64,000 nucleotides of DNA from an uncultured Acidobacteriota bacterium. Lineage in GTDB: Bacteria; Acidobacteriota; Terriglobia; Bryobacterales; Bryobacteraceae. The stretch spans positions 90,902 through 154,901 of the forward strand of contig CADEFT010000003.1 of NCBI GenBank assembly GCA_902826685.1, written 5' to 3'. Of this stretch, positions 35,362 to 43,541 are shown in pieces. A program made the translations under genes and the position numbers. Position 1 is the stretch's first letter. Every line of letters begins with the position of its first letter. Below the pieces are notes generated by a model, which was not told the origin of the DNA, did not search any database, and worked only from the letters and a program-made list of their open reading frames with translations.

Positions 35362-35805
35362 ATGAATGTTTTGCCAGCGCTGGCGGCCGCGACGATCCTG
35401 CTAAGCGGCTGCGGCGGGCCACAGACGGGCGTGGACGCGATGCAGATGAGGGAAGTGACGATGCCCGGCGGACAGGTGATTCAGGCCGAGGTGATGATGC
35501 GCCAGGACGATATGGCGCGCGGCATGATGCACCGCTCCGAGATCCCTTCGGGGCGCGGGTTGCTGTTCGTCTTCGGCAAACCGGGGCAGAACCGCTTCTG
35601 GATGTTGAACGTGAAGGTACCGCTCGACATCGTGTGGATGGATCGCGGCCACACGATTGTGGAGCTGGCCGCCAATGCCGAGCCTTGCCCTGAACTGCCC
35701 TGCCGCAGCTATGGCGGCGAGAAGGAATCGCAATTCATTCTGGAACTGGCCGGCGGCTCGATCGCCAAGTACGGTTTGCAGCCCGGACAGACCATTCGGT
35801 TTTAG
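35362..35805 (+). CDS. DUF192 lipoprotein
   Basis: A 147-residue protein with a lipobox (L-L-S-G-C at residues 13-17), so probably membrane-anchored in the periplasm. The DUF192 domain is complete: A-R-G-M-M-H-R near residue 53, G-L-L-F-V-F near 66, W-M-L-N-V-K-V-P-L-D-I-V-W near 78, and an F-I-L-E-L-A-G-G-S end. DUF192 folds are small beta-barrels of unknown biochemical role. It is followed 3 bp later by larB. Confidence 0.9.
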   Translation: MNVLPALAAATILLSGCGGPQTGVDAMQMREVTMPGGQVIQAEVMMRQDDMARGMMHRSEIPSGRGLLFVFGKPGQNRFWMLNVKVPLDIVWMDRGHTIVELAANAEPCPELPCRSYGGEKESQFILELAGGSIAKYGLQPGQTIRF

Positions 35806-35808
35806 CTC

Positions 35809-36555
35809 ATGGACAGAGATCATCTGAGACAACTGCTCGAACAGGTGCGCGAAGGCGCGGTGGACGTGTCGAGCGCGCTTGAGCGGATGCGCCACATGCC
35901 GTTCGAGGATCTGGGGTTTGCCAAGGTGGATCATCACCGTGCGATCCGCCAGGGCGCGCCGGAGGTCATCTTCGGCAAGGGGAAGACGCCCGATCAGATC
36001 GTGCATATCGCGGGGAAGCTGCTCGAGCGCGGCAGCAATCTGCTGGTGACGCGGGCGGAGCCCGAAGCAGGCGCGCGATTGCGGTCCCAGTTTCCGGAAG
36101 GCGAATACTTTCCGGCGAGCGGCGCCTTCCGCGTGTGGCGCGACCGCACGATGCGCGGACGCGGCAAGATCGCCGTGGTGTGCGCGGGCACAAGCGATAT
36201 CCCGGTGGCCGAAGAAGCACAGGTGACCGCGGAGGTGATGGGCAACGAGGTGGAGGCGATTCACGACGTGGGCGTGGCGGGCATCCACCGCCTGTTCCAG
36301 AATCTCGACCGCATTGCGAGCGCCAAAGTCTGCGTGGTGGCCGCCGGCATGGAGGGCGCCTTGCCGAGCGCGCTGGGTGGGTTGGTGGCGTGCCCTGTGA
36401 TCGCCGTACCGACAAGCATCGGCTATGGCGCGAGCTTCCATGGCCTGGCGGCTCTGCTCGGCATGCTGAACAGTTGCGCGAGCAACGTCACGGTGGTCAA
36501 TATCGACAACGGCTTTGGCGGCGGCTACGTGGCGAGCCTGATCAACCGGCCATGA
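35809..36555 (+). CDS. larB: Pyridinium-3,5-biscarboxylic acid mononucleotide synthase
   Basis: A 248-residue LarB, the enzyme that carboxylates and hydrolyses NaAD in the first step of nickel-pincer cofactor synthesis. The PurE-like AIR-carboxylase C-domain is clear: [12 protein letters not shown] near residue 127, [10 protein letters not shown] near 148, [10 protein letters not shown] near 175, and P-T-S-I-G-Y-G near 200. The N-terminal G-K-T-P-D-Q-I region is also typical. LarC and LarE are not in the window. The stop overlaps the next start by 3-4 bp (ATGA). Confidence 0.93.
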   Translation: MDRDHLRQLLEQVREGAVDVSSALERMRHMPFEDLGFAKVDHHRAIRQGAPEVIFGKGKTPDQIVHIAGKLLERGSNLLVTRAEPEAGARLRSQFPEGEYFPASGAFRVWRDRTMRGRGKIAVVCAGTSDIPVAEEAQVTAEVMGNEVEAIHDVGVAGIHRLFQNLDRIASAKVCVVAAGMEGALPSALGGLVACPVIAVPTSIGYGASFHGLAALLGMLNSCASNVTVVNIDNGFGGGYVASLINRP

Positions 36556-36869
36556 AGCGAATCTGTTTCGTGTTGCGTGTGAAGGCGCACCGGCTGGAGG
36601 AATACAAACGGCGCCACGAGCAGGTATGGCCGGAAATGCGGCAGGCGCTGCGCGAGACGGGCTGGACGAACTACTCGCTGTTCCTCGCGGACGATGGCCT
36701 GCTGGTGGGGTATCTGGAGACGGCCGATTTCGAAGCGGCGCTACGCGGGATGTCGGAGCGGGCCATCAACAAGCGGTGGCAGGACGAGATGGCGGAATTT
36801 TTCGAACTGGAGGGGACGCATGCCGATCGGGCGATGCGCCCGTTGGAGGAAGTGTTCCATCTGGAATAG
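36552..36869 (+). CDS. L-rhamnose mutarotase family protein
   Basis: A 105-residue dimeric alpha-beta barrel protein of the RhaM/YiiL family. Visible features are [12 protein letters not shown] near residues 19-30 (the catalytic His is in H-x-x-V-W-P), Y-S-L-F-L near 42, G-Y-L-E-T near 54, and R-W-Q-D-E-M near 76. It interconverts anomers of L-rhamnose or a related sugar. It is translationally coupled to larB (ATGA overlap). That pairing suggests the sugar or its product links to a nickel-pincer racemase, but this is only a guess. Confidence 0.9.
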   Translation: MKRICFVLRVKAHRLEEYKRRHEQVWPEMRQALRETGWTNYSLFLADDGLLVGYLETADFEAALRGMSERAINKRWQDEMAEFFELEGTHADRAMRPLEEVFHLE

Positions 36870-36906
36870 CCGGCGCCGTGCATCTTGCGCCCTCAAAGCG
36901 GCGCCT

Positions 36907-37569
36907 TCACCTGGAATTCCCATCCTTATCCACTCCCAACAAGGGAAGAAGATCGCCAAGCGCCTCGATGATGGCATCGGCCTCAACGTCGCGTGAATCG
37001 CCGTGGTTGCGGCGCCAGATCGCCCGCAGGCCCGCCGCGCGCGCGCCCGCCACGTCCACTTCCACGTGATCGCCCACAAACACGGCATGTTGCGGATCGA
37101 CGCTCAACCGCTGCAAGGCGCGATCGAAAATCTCACGCTGTGGTTTGGCGACTCCCTCGGCGTCCGAGATCAGGATCGTATCGAACAGGGGCGAGAGTGC
37201 CAGGCATTCCAGCTTGGCACTCTGCATGCGAACCGATCCGTTGGTGATCAGGCCGAGCTTGCGGCCCGCCGCGCGAAGGGTGGAAAGCGTTTGGAGCGCG
37301 TCTGGGAACAGGACACAGGAGGCCGGAAAGCCCGCGCGGTAATCCTTCAACAGCATCTCCGGCGAGGTGAAGCCGGCGAACAACTCATCCCGCGGGGCAT
37401 AGCCGTCGCGGTCGCGCTCCACGAGAGTCTGAACGTGCTCCTCCTGGCCGCCTGCCTGGAGGAAGTCAAACCGCCGCCATTGATTTCGCACAAACTGCTC
37501 AAAACTCCGGCGGCGGTCAAGCAATGTTCCGTCGAGATCGAAGACAACGGCCCTGACGTCCGGGAGCAT
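36907..37569 (-). CDS. HAD-superfamily hydrolase
   Basis: A 220-residue haloacid-dehalogenase-like phosphatase. Motif I is V-V-F-D-L-D-G-T-L-L (nucleophile Asp near residue 10), motif II is L-I-T-N-G-S, motif III is the K in A-K-P-Q-R-E, and motif IV is V-G-D-H-V-E-V-D. It has a C1-type helical cap, as in YjjG/PhoN-like nucleotidases. Substrate unknown. It is convergent with rhaM; a GGCGCCG/CGGCGCC inverted repeat at 36872-36905 between the genes is a poor terminator because no U-run follows. Confidence 0.92.
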   Translation of the reverse strand: MLPDVRAVVFDLDGTLLDRRRSFEQFVRNQWRRFDFLQAGGQEEHVQTLVERDRDGYAPRDELFAGFTSPEMLLKDYRAGFPASCVLFPDALQTLSTLRAAGRKLGLITNGSVRMQSAKLECLALSPLFDTILISDAEGVAKPQREIFDRALQRLSVDPQHAVFVGDHVEVDVAGARAAGLRAIWRRNHGDSRDVEADAIIEALGDLLPLLGVDKDGNSR

Positions 37570-37578
37570 CCGGGCGCT

Positions 37579-38643
37579 TTAGCGGTGGGCGCTCTGCAAG
37601 TGCGCCTTCAACAGGTCGTCGCCGAAGTCGCCCTCATACTCGCGCCAAACCGAGTGTACGTGGTTGGCTTCGTTCTGCGTGTTGTCGTATTCCACCAGGA
37701 AGCTGGGCCCCTGCACGCGATAGTAGTGGCCCTTGCCGCGTTCCATCGGACCGGCCCAGGCAAAGAACATGTTCGAGCCTGCCTTCTTGATCTGATCGAG
37801 CCGCGCCTGCGCCGCCTGCTCCGGCAGGTTGTAGCAATATTCCTCGAGCAGCGTCTGCAGCATCTGCTTCTGCTTGGCGTTGAGTTTCGAGGCCGCGAGA
37901 CCGTTGGGCTGGCCCTTGAGCGCTGCCTTGCGATCGGCGGCGGTGAGGATGTCCTTGTAGCCTTCGGGCGCCACCACGGCCACCTTGCGCTGATCGTCGC
38001 TCAGCGACTTCACGAGGTCGCGACCGAGTTCCTCTTCCTTGCCAAGGACGCGAAGCCCCTTGCGCGGCCCTTCCCTCACCTCGGCCGGGTTGGTGCCGAG
38101 GAACAGCGGGGTGCTGACCACCTTGCCGTTGACGACGATGAAATGCAGGCTGAGGTGATGGCCTTCGACACGATAGCTCCAGGTGCCGGATTCCGCGGGC
38201 TGGCCGAAGATGGAGAAATAATATTTCTCCGGATTGCGGCGCTCGCCGTCGTCCTTTTCAAGCCCGCGCAGGATGTCTTCCAGGCTCATGATGGAGATGG
38301 CCTTGATATAGCCGCGCTGGCTCAATCCGGCACTGAGCAGCGCCTGCGCCAGGTGCTTCTGCGGCGGGGTCATTTCCCGCAGCGTGAGGCCCTTGCGGCC
38401 GCGCTTCAGCGTCTGCTGAATGTTGTTATCGGGCACGAAATGAAAGAAGTGCCGTTCGTCGTCCTCGAAAGAGAACGTCGTCTTCGATTTCTGCTCCGGG
38501 GTCAGCGAATTGAGAAACGCGGTGGCGGCGTCCGTCATAACGGCCGGCGAGTGCGCGCGATAATAGGCGGACGTGAGCAATCCGGCAAACGCCAGAACCG
38601 CGGCGCCCCTCAGGGCCGCGCTAGCGGTGCAACAATGGGCCAT
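37579..38643 (-). CDS. DUF3500 exported protein
   Basis: A 354-residue protein from ATG 38643. A perfect AAGGAGG ribosome binding site lies upstream, so the GTG at 38664 is not the start. The N-terminus is hydrophobic (A-A-V-L-A-F-A-G-L-L). The body has the DUF3500 pattern: F-L-N-S-L-T-P-E-Q, L-L-S-A-G-L-S near 95, H-H-L-S-L-H near 150, and G-H-Y-Y-R-V-Q-G-P-S-F-L-V-E-Y-D-N near 310. The family is common in soil bacteria, with no known function. It is upstream of the HAD hydrolase on the same strand (9 bp). Confidence 0.85.
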   Translation of the reverse strand: MAHCCTASAALRGAAVLAFAGLLTSAYYRAHSPAVMTDAATAFLNSLTPEQKSKTTFSFEDDERHFFHFVPDNNIQQTLKRGRKGLTLREMTPPQKHLAQALLSAGLSQRGYIKAISIMSLEDILRGLEKDDGERRNPEKYYFSIFGQPAESGTWSYRVEGHHLSLHFIVVNGKVVSTPLFLGTNPAEVREGPRKGLRVLGKEEELGRDLVKSLSDDQRKVAVVAPEGYKDILTAADRKAALKGQPNGLAASKLNAKQKQMLQTLLEEYCYNLPEQAAQARLDQIKKAGSNMFFAWAGPMERGKGHYYRVQGPSFLVEYDNTQNEANHVHSVWREYEGDFGDDLLKAHLQSAHR

Positions 38644-38699
38644 ACTTTGGACCTCCTTAAACACGAAGAAGCACTAGTATATCCGAGGGGAACACCGCA

Positions 38700-39260
38700 A
38701 TGAAGGGCGAAGATCGCCAGCAGGCGCTGCGCTTTCTGGCCGAGGGTCTCAAGGCGCTGGAAGAAGCGGCCGCCGGATTGACCGAAGACCAGGCCCACCG
38801 TGTGCCCGCGTCGGGGTGGACGGCGTTCGCGATCGTCGAGCATGTCGCCGTGGCCGAGCCCCATCTGCTCGGCCTGGTGAAGGCGGGAAGGCCGATGGCC
38901 GACCGGCCCGGCGCCGATCCTGCCAAGGACGCCGTGCTGGTGGATCGGGTCATCGGGCGGGCGCGGCGGGTACAGGCTCCGGAAGGGCTGTCCCCCACGG
39001 GCCGTTGGGCGACGATAGCGGAGGCATTGGAAGCGTTCCGGCTGGCGCGCGCGGCGACGGTCGCGTTCGTCGAGACGTGCGAACGCGACCTGCGCAACGA
39101 ACACACCGAGCATCCTATCCTTGGCCTGATCCCGAGCTACAGTTGCCTGCTGCTGGCGGCGGCCCATCCGGCGCGGCATGCGGCGCAGATCCGCGAATTG
39201 CTGGCGTCCGGCGAATCCGACTTTGGAATTCAAACTGCAGATCCAAGGCCAGTGGCGTAG
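38700..39260 (+). CDS. DinB-family four-helix protein
   Basis: A 186-residue protein of the DinB/DfsB type. The first helix ends in E-E-A-A, then W-T-A-F-A-I-V-E-H-V-A near residue 40, and H-P-A-R-H-A-A-Q-I-R near 160. The His triad for a metal site (H in V-E-H, two in the C-terminal H-P-x-x-H) is present. These proteins may be thiol-dependent S-transferases or stress-induced, but the role of this one is unknown. It starts 57 bp from the divergent DUF3500 gene. Confidence 0.85.
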   Translation: MKGEDRQQALRFLAEGLKALEEAAAGLTEDQAHRVPASGWTAFAIVEHVAVAEPHLLGLVKAGRPMADRPGADPAKDAVLVDRVIGRARRVQAPEGLSPTGRWATIAEALEAFRLARAATVAFVETCERDLRNEHTEHPILGLIPSYSCLLLAAAHPARHAAQIRELLASGESDFGIQTADPRPVA

Positions 39261-39389
39261 GGACACCACTCAGAATGTGAATTCCCATTACAGTTCTGAC
39301 TGGACTCGAAGGGGTTGGAGGCGTTCACGGCCCAGGAGCCCCCACCTTAAAAACACGGCCCAGCCCCTCTTATGGGGATATTTCTTTAG

Positions 39390-39623
39390 CCCGAAAGTAC
39401 AGGTCTGGCAAGAATTACCACCAACAATTCGCGTACGGTTGTATTCGAAATCAACGAGTTAGAGTTTTGGATAACGGATTGCAAGGGGAATTTCGCGTAT
39501 GACACAGAAGTAGGGCTCAAGGAGCTATGGTTGTTCCTCTTCGACCATCCCCCGATGTACGACCAACCGTTTACGAAACCTGCCCCCAAAAGTCACATTA
39601 CCCTGCCCAACCAGATTCCTTGA
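39390..39623 (+). pseudogene. Coding fragment without a start codon, function unknown
   Basis: After a stop at 39387-39389 an open frame of 77 codons runs to TGA 39621-39623. It has no ATG, GTG or TTG start near its beginning, but the composition is clearly protein-like: T-V-V-F-E-I-N-E-L-E-F-W, then K-E-L-W-L-F-L-F-D-H, P-M-Y-D-Q-P-F. Codons are more AT-rich than in neighbouring genes. It may be the 3' end of a lost or transferred gene. I do not recognise the family. The rest of 39261-39692 holds only the terminator described below. Confidence 0.4.
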
Positions 39624-39640
39624 GCCCAATTTTCAGAACC

Positions 39641-39680
39641 AACCAAAATCCGCCACCGACCAGTCGGCGGGTTTTTGGTT
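39641..39680. terminator. Bidirectional terminator
   Basis: AACCAAAA and CCGCC pair with GGCGG and TTTTTGGTT around a 12-nt loop, giving a hairpin with an A-rich arm on one side and a T-run on the other. It ends the minus-strand isomerase gene (stop at 39693) and could also stop transcription of the fragment on the plus strand. Confidence 0.75.
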
Positions 39681-39692
39681 TGTCCTGAAAGC

Positions 39693-40583
39693 TCACACCT
39701 GCCTCATAAATTCGATAAACTTCCGGGCGTAGTTTTCCAGTGTCCTGGCGTCAGCGCCGTCGATTAACGGGGAACACATCTCATAGGCGACCGAGCCTGT
39801 GTAGCCCCCTGTCCGCAGGGCTGCGAAAAACGTGCGGTAGTCGAGGAATCCCTGGCCCATCGGAACCGCCACGACGTTGGCGGTGTGGCGGACGTAGTTG
39901 GTAAGCGCGGCATCGTACTTGTAGCGGGGCCGCAACTGATAGTCGGCGACGGTGCTGTGCACCATGTGGGGCGCCATGGCCCGGGCGGGCGCGCCGAGGT
40001 CGTCACCGTGCAGAGCGGGGGCCCAGGCATCGAACATGGCGCGGCAGGCGGGGTGATTGACGGACCCGATGAGGTCGCGGAAACTCTCCCAGCCAACACC
40101 AATGTCGTGATGATTCTGGACGCCCAGGATGACGCCCAGGTCCGCGGCGCGCCCGGCGCATTCCTTTAACGTGTCGACGACGAGGCGCCATTGGCGTGTA
40201 TAGTCGGCGGCGGGATTCTCATATCCGGTAAAAATGCGGACGGATTTCGCGCCGATATCCCTGGCGAGTCGGGCCAGTTCAGCGATGTAAAAAGTTTGAA
40301 TTTCGCGATGCGGCACCTCGCCGTGTTCGAGATCGGCGGTGAGGTTGTTGTAGCCCGCCACGACGACGTGTTCGAGCTTGTGCTTTTCGAGCAGCGCCCG
40401 CAAAGCCGCACGCTCGGCCGGACCGTAGTCGAGCACCGAAACGTGGGGCCGCTTGGCCGTCAGCATAACGCCGTCAAAGCCAAGCTCGGCGGCCTTGGCG
40501 ATGAAATCGTTGACGGGCAGGAAGGGCTGGCCCCAAAAGCCGGCGTAGCTCACCGAGTGCAAAAGAAGGGGAAACTGGCTCAT
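39693..40583 (-). CDS. Sugar phosphate isomerase/epimerase-type TIM-barrel protein
   Basis: A 296-residue xylose-isomerase-like TIM barrel (AP endonuclease 2 superfamily). It has A-A-E-L-G-F-D-G-V-M-L-T near residue 31, G-A-K-S-V-R-I-F-T-G near 111, L-G-V-Q-N-H-H-D near 155 (metal-site region), D-A-W-A-P-A-L near 185, G-S-V-A-Y-E-M near 262. Substrate cannot be assigned. It is 9 bp downstream of the amidohydrolase-like gene on the same strand, so the two form an operon. Confidence 0.88.
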   Translation of the reverse strand: MSQFPLLLHSVSYAGFWGQPFLPVNDFIAKAAELGFDGVMLTAKRPHVSVLDYGPAERAALRALLEKHKLEHVVVAGYNNLTADLEHGEVPHREIQTFYIAELARLARDIGAKSVRIFTGYENPAADYTRQWRLVVDTLKECAGRAADLGVILGVQNHHDIGVGWESFRDLIGSVNHPACRAMFDAWAPALHGDDLGAPARAMAPHMVHSTVADYQLRPRYKYDAALTNYVRHTANVVAVPMGQGFLDYRTFFAALRTGGYTGSVAYEMCSPLIDGADARTLENYARKFIEFMRQV

Positions 40584-40592
40584 CTGGTTCCT

Positions 40593-41468
40593 TTATTGAA
40601 TGCCGAGCAAGGCGGCGGGATTCTGTTTCACGATGCGGTCGATCTGGGCGGAGGTGACGCCCTGGGCGCGCAGCCCTTTGAAGATTTGCTCAAGCCCGTC
40701 GGGGTGGAGGGGATTGCCGGCCTGGCCAAAGTCGCTCGATAGGATGACGCGTTCCCAGCCGACGCCTTTCATGGCGGCGGCGTAATCCTTCATGGTGAAG
40801 GCGGTGGTGGTGCCCACGACGGCGTTTCCCACGAACTCCACGTAGGCGCCGGCCTGAGCCGCTTCACGCATCTGGGCGGCAGTCATCGAAACGGGCGACA
40901 ACATGCCGTGCGTCACCACGATGCTTTTGACGCCGCGCGCCTTGGCTTCGGCGATCAATAGACGGACTTCGGCGGGCGTGGAGTGGCCGGTGGCGAGCAC
41001 GAGGCGATGTTTGGCGATCAGGTCGAGGACTTCGAGAACTTCGGGCAGCAGTTTTCCGTCCTTTGAAACCGGGACGAAAGGCTGGTTCGATTTCAAAGTC
41101 CGCACCTGGTTTTCGGCGTCGAAGGTGGGCATCCAGACGATGCGTCCCCAGCCGCCCTTGACGCGCGTCATGCGCTCGACCGCGGCGGGATTCACACCGC
41201 CAACGGTGCGGTTGAGCGCGATGCCGCCAAAGATTTCGAGGCCCGCCGTCTGGGTACGGGCGAAGTAGGCCCAAGAAGCGGTGGACTCGTAGTGATTTTT
41301 GAGTACCAGGCCGCGATAGCCCTTCTGTTTGGCGAGTTTGACCAGCCCGAGCGCATCGATGGAACGCGGGACGCTATCGGGGTCGCAATGGGCGTGGATA
41401 TCGACAACGCCGTCGAGCGATTGCGCCGGCAGGACGCCGGCGCCGAGCAGCCAGACGAGCCAGATCAT
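40593..41468 (-). CDS. Exported amidohydrolase-like protein (probably DUF6282)
   Basis: A 291-residue protein from ATG 41468, preceded by a perfect AGGAGG site. A signal peptide (L-V-W-L-L-G-A-G-V-L-P-A-Q-S) is followed by V-D-I-H-A-H-C-D-P-D, the metal-site H-x-H of amidohydrolases. Next are L-K-N-H-Y near residue 60, A-T-G-H-S near 165, V-T-H-G-M near 188 and S-S-D-F-G-Q near 250. These follow the order of DUF6282 metal-dependent hydrolases. Substrate unknown. The frame is open further upstream, but the extra residues lie before the ribosome binding site. Confidence 0.85.
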   Translation of the reverse strand: MIWLVWLLGAGVLPAQSLDGVVDIHAHCDPDSVPRSIDALGLVKLAKQKGYRGLVLKNHYESTASWAYFARTQTAGLEIFGGIALNRTVGGVNPAAVERMTRVKGGWGRIVWMPTFDAENQVRTLKSNQPFVPVSKDGKLLPEVLEVLDLIAKHRLVLATGHSTPAEVRLLIAEAKARGVKSIVVTHGMLSPVSMTAAQMREAAQAGAYVEFVGNAVVGTTTAFTMKDYAAAMKGVGWERVILSSDFGQAGNPLHPDGLEQIFKGLRAQGVTSAQIDRIVKQNPAALLGIQ

Positions 41469-41496
41469 AAGAAGCCTCCTGATAAACTGAAACGAT

Positions 41497-41979
41497 ATGG
41501 CAAAACAATACGCGGCCCCGCCGCCGATGAGCATCGACGCGAATAAGAAATACGTCGCTACGTTCGATACGACGCGCGGCAAAATCGTGTGCGAGCTGTT
41601 CGCGAAAGAGGCTCCGAAAACCGTCAGCAATTTCGTGTTCCTGGCCAGAGATCAATTTTACGATGGCACGGTGTTTCACCGCGTGATCGAGAACTTCATG
41701 ATTCAGGGCGGCGACCCGGAAGGCAGCGGACGCGGCGGTCCCGGCTACCGGTTTGAAGATGAGTGCAAGGGCAATCCGCACCGCCACGCAGCCGGTACGC
41801 TTTCTATGGCCAATGCCGGTCCCAACACCAACGGCAGCCAGTTTTTCATCACTCATATCGTCACCGACTGGCTGGACGGCAAACATACCGTTTTCGGCAA
41901 AGTGCTGGAAGGCCAGGATGTGGTGAACGCCGTCAAGCAGGGCGATAAGCTGACCAAGGTCACGATCGAAGAGAAGTAA
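41497..41979 (+). CDS. Cyclophilin-type peptidyl-prolyl isomerase
   Basis: A 160-residue cyclophilin without a signal peptide, so cytoplasmic. The active-site features are [16 protein letters not shown] near residue 66, M-I-Q-G-G-D-P near 73, [16 protein letters not shown] near 105. Length and motifs match bacterial PpiA/B. It is divergent from the amidohydrolase-like gene (28 bp) and its 3' end overlaps the convergent AGE gene by 20 bp. Confidence 0.95.
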   Translation: MAKQYAAPPPMSIDANKKYVATFDTTRGKIVCELFAKEAPKTVSNFVFLARDQFYDGTVFHRVIENFMIQGGDPEGSGRGGPGYRFEDECKGNPHRHAAGTLSMANAGPNTNGSQFFITHIVTDWLDGKHTVFGKVLEGQDVVNAVKQGDKLTKVTIEEK

Positions 41980-43117
41980 GCCGCTCGATCGAGTAAAGCA
42001 GACAGCGCGGTACGTGAAACATGCCTTTGTAGGGGCTGCCTTTCGATTGATGGGTGGGGCGGCCCCGCCGGTCGCAGTAGCCGAACCATTCGCCGAATTC
42101 CTCGTCGGCGAAGGTGGCGAAGGTATACCGGTCCAGGCGCTCCAGATGCGCGAGCCATTTCGCATCGCGCGTCTTTGAATAGGCCAGGGCGGCGCCATAG
42201 ATCGCTTCGGTATGCGGCCACCACAGCTTCATGTCCGCTTCCAGTTGTAGCGGAGGATAGCCTTCGGCATCCATAAAGTAGAACAGGCCGCCGTGTTCCG
42301 GGTCCCATCCGGTTTCGATGGAACCTTCAATGACGTCGAGAAAGAACTTCTCGTTCTCCGGGCCGCCGCCTACGGCGTCGTTGGAATGAATGAGAAACCA
42401 CGCCACTTCGATCGCCGAACCGGGGCATAGCAGCCGGGTGTCGGGCGATTCGCTATAGGCGCGCCCATCGACGGGCAGGTTTTCGAGCAGCGTGCGCCTG
42501 GCGGGCAGCCAGTGTTCACGCGCCTGGCGAATGCACTCGCGCAGGATTTCCCGGCAGGTTTCCGAAGGGTCGATTTCGAGCAGTTCGAGCGCCATCGAAG
42601 CCATGACCATGATGTCGGCCAACTGGCGGAAGGAAGGGGCCGCGCGGCCAAGCAGCGTGGGATCGGCGATCCATTCGTGGATGCGGCCAAAGATCTCAAT
42701 GGCCAGCTTGCGGTGCGATTCGTTCCCCGCCCCGGTCTTGTAATATTCGGCCAGCGCCAGGAACAGGAAGAACGCCGCGTAGGGTTTGCGCTGGACACCC
42801 GCCGGCCGGCCTTCGCGTGTGAGCGAAAAGTAACAGCGGCCCTGCGGGTCGCGAGCGTGCCGCAGCAGAAAATTCAGAATCTGCGTGGCGTTGGCCAGCC
42901 ACGTTTCGCGCTTTTCGACGGTATTGTAGAGCCTGCTGAAGGTCCACACGCCGCGGCCGTTCATCCACACATATTTGCGGTCGTCGAAGAGGCGGCCATC
43001 GCGAGTGAGACAGGTGAACTGTCCGCCGTGAACGGCGTCGAGCGAATGTTTCTCCCAGAAGGGGATGACGGAGCCGAACAGGTTCCGCTGGTAGCGTCCG
43101 GCGATCTCACGTGGCAC
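41960..43117 (-). CDS. N-acylglucosamine 2-epimerase (AGE) family protein
   Basis: A 385-residue alpha/alpha-barrel protein of the AGE/cellobiose-2-epimerase family. The start is uncertain: GTG 43117 begins V-P-R-E-I-A-G-R-Y, where the family alignment normally starts, while ATG 43207 would overlap the divergent padR gene. Conserved parts are R-G-V-W-T-F-S-R near residue 62, P-D-T-R-L-L-C-P-G near 230, and W-W-P-H-T-E near 310 with H as a catalytic residue. It probably epimerises a sugar or oligosaccharide at C-2. The 3' end overlaps the cyclophilin gene by 20 bp. Confidence 0.85.
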   Translation of the reverse strand: MPREIAGRYQRNLFGSVIPFWEKHSLDAVHGGQFTCLTRDGRLFDDRKYVWMNGRGVWTFSRLYNTVEKRETWLANATQILNFLLRHARDPQGRCYFSLTREGRPAGVQRKPYAAFFLFLALAEYYKTGAGNESHRKLAIEIFGRIHEWIADPTLLGRAAPSFRQLADIMVMASMALELLEIDPSETCREILRECIRQAREHWLPARRTLLENLPVDGRAYSESPDTRLLCPGSAIEVAWFLIHSNDAVGGGPENEKFFLDVIEGSIETGWDPEHGGLFYFMDAEGYPPLQLEADMKLWWPHTEAIYGAALAYSKTRDAKWLAHLERLDRYTFATFADEEFGEWFGYCDRRGRPTHQSKGSPYKGMFHVPRCLLYSIERLTSLRS

Positions 43118-43193
43118 GTCTTCAAGGGTAGCCCACGCTTTTCCTGTTGACCGCCAAAAGGAACCGCGGTAGGCTGTTCCTGTAGGTTTCCAA

Positions 43194-43541
43194 ATGAAAG
43201 ACGACAAGGCGGACGTACTGCAGGGGACGCTGACCCTGATGGTGTTGAAGACGCTGGCCGCGCTCGGGCCCTTGCACGGCTATGGCATTGCCCGCCGCGT
43301 GGAGCAGATCAGCCGCGAGGTGCTGCAACTGAACCAGGGCACGCTGTATCCGGCGCTGCTGCGCATGGAACAGGAAGGCTGGATCTCGTCGAAATGGGGC
43401 GCGTCGGAAAACAACCGCAAGGCGCGTTTCTATGCCATCACGGCGGCCGGCAGGCGGCGGCTGGGCAAGGAGACCGAGGATTGGCGGCGCATGTCGTCGA
43501 CCATCGAACGGTTCCTCGATTTCGCGGGAGGCGAGGGATGA
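43194..43541 (+). CDS. PadR-family transcriptional regulator (second copy)
   Basis: A 115-residue PadR protein with the same motifs as the first copy: G-T-L-T-L-M-V-L-K-T, H-G-Y-G-I-A-R-R-V, G-T-L-Y-P-A-L-L-R-M-E, F-Y-A-I-T-A-A-G-R. The C-terminus is slightly longer. It overlaps the ADOP permease start (ATGA at 43538), so the two are translationally coupled. The 5' region is tight against the AGE gene and no clear promoter was seen. Confidence 0.92.
   Translation: MKDDKADVLQGTLTLMVLKTLAALGPLHGYGIARRVEQISREVLQLNQGTLYPALLRMEQEGWISSKWGASENNRKARFYAITAAGRRRLGKETEDWRRMSSTIERFLDFAGGEG

Noticed and set aside
36870..36906. Terminator between rhaM and the HAD gene
   Set aside because: GGCGCCG/CGGCGCC can pair, but no T-run follows on either strand.
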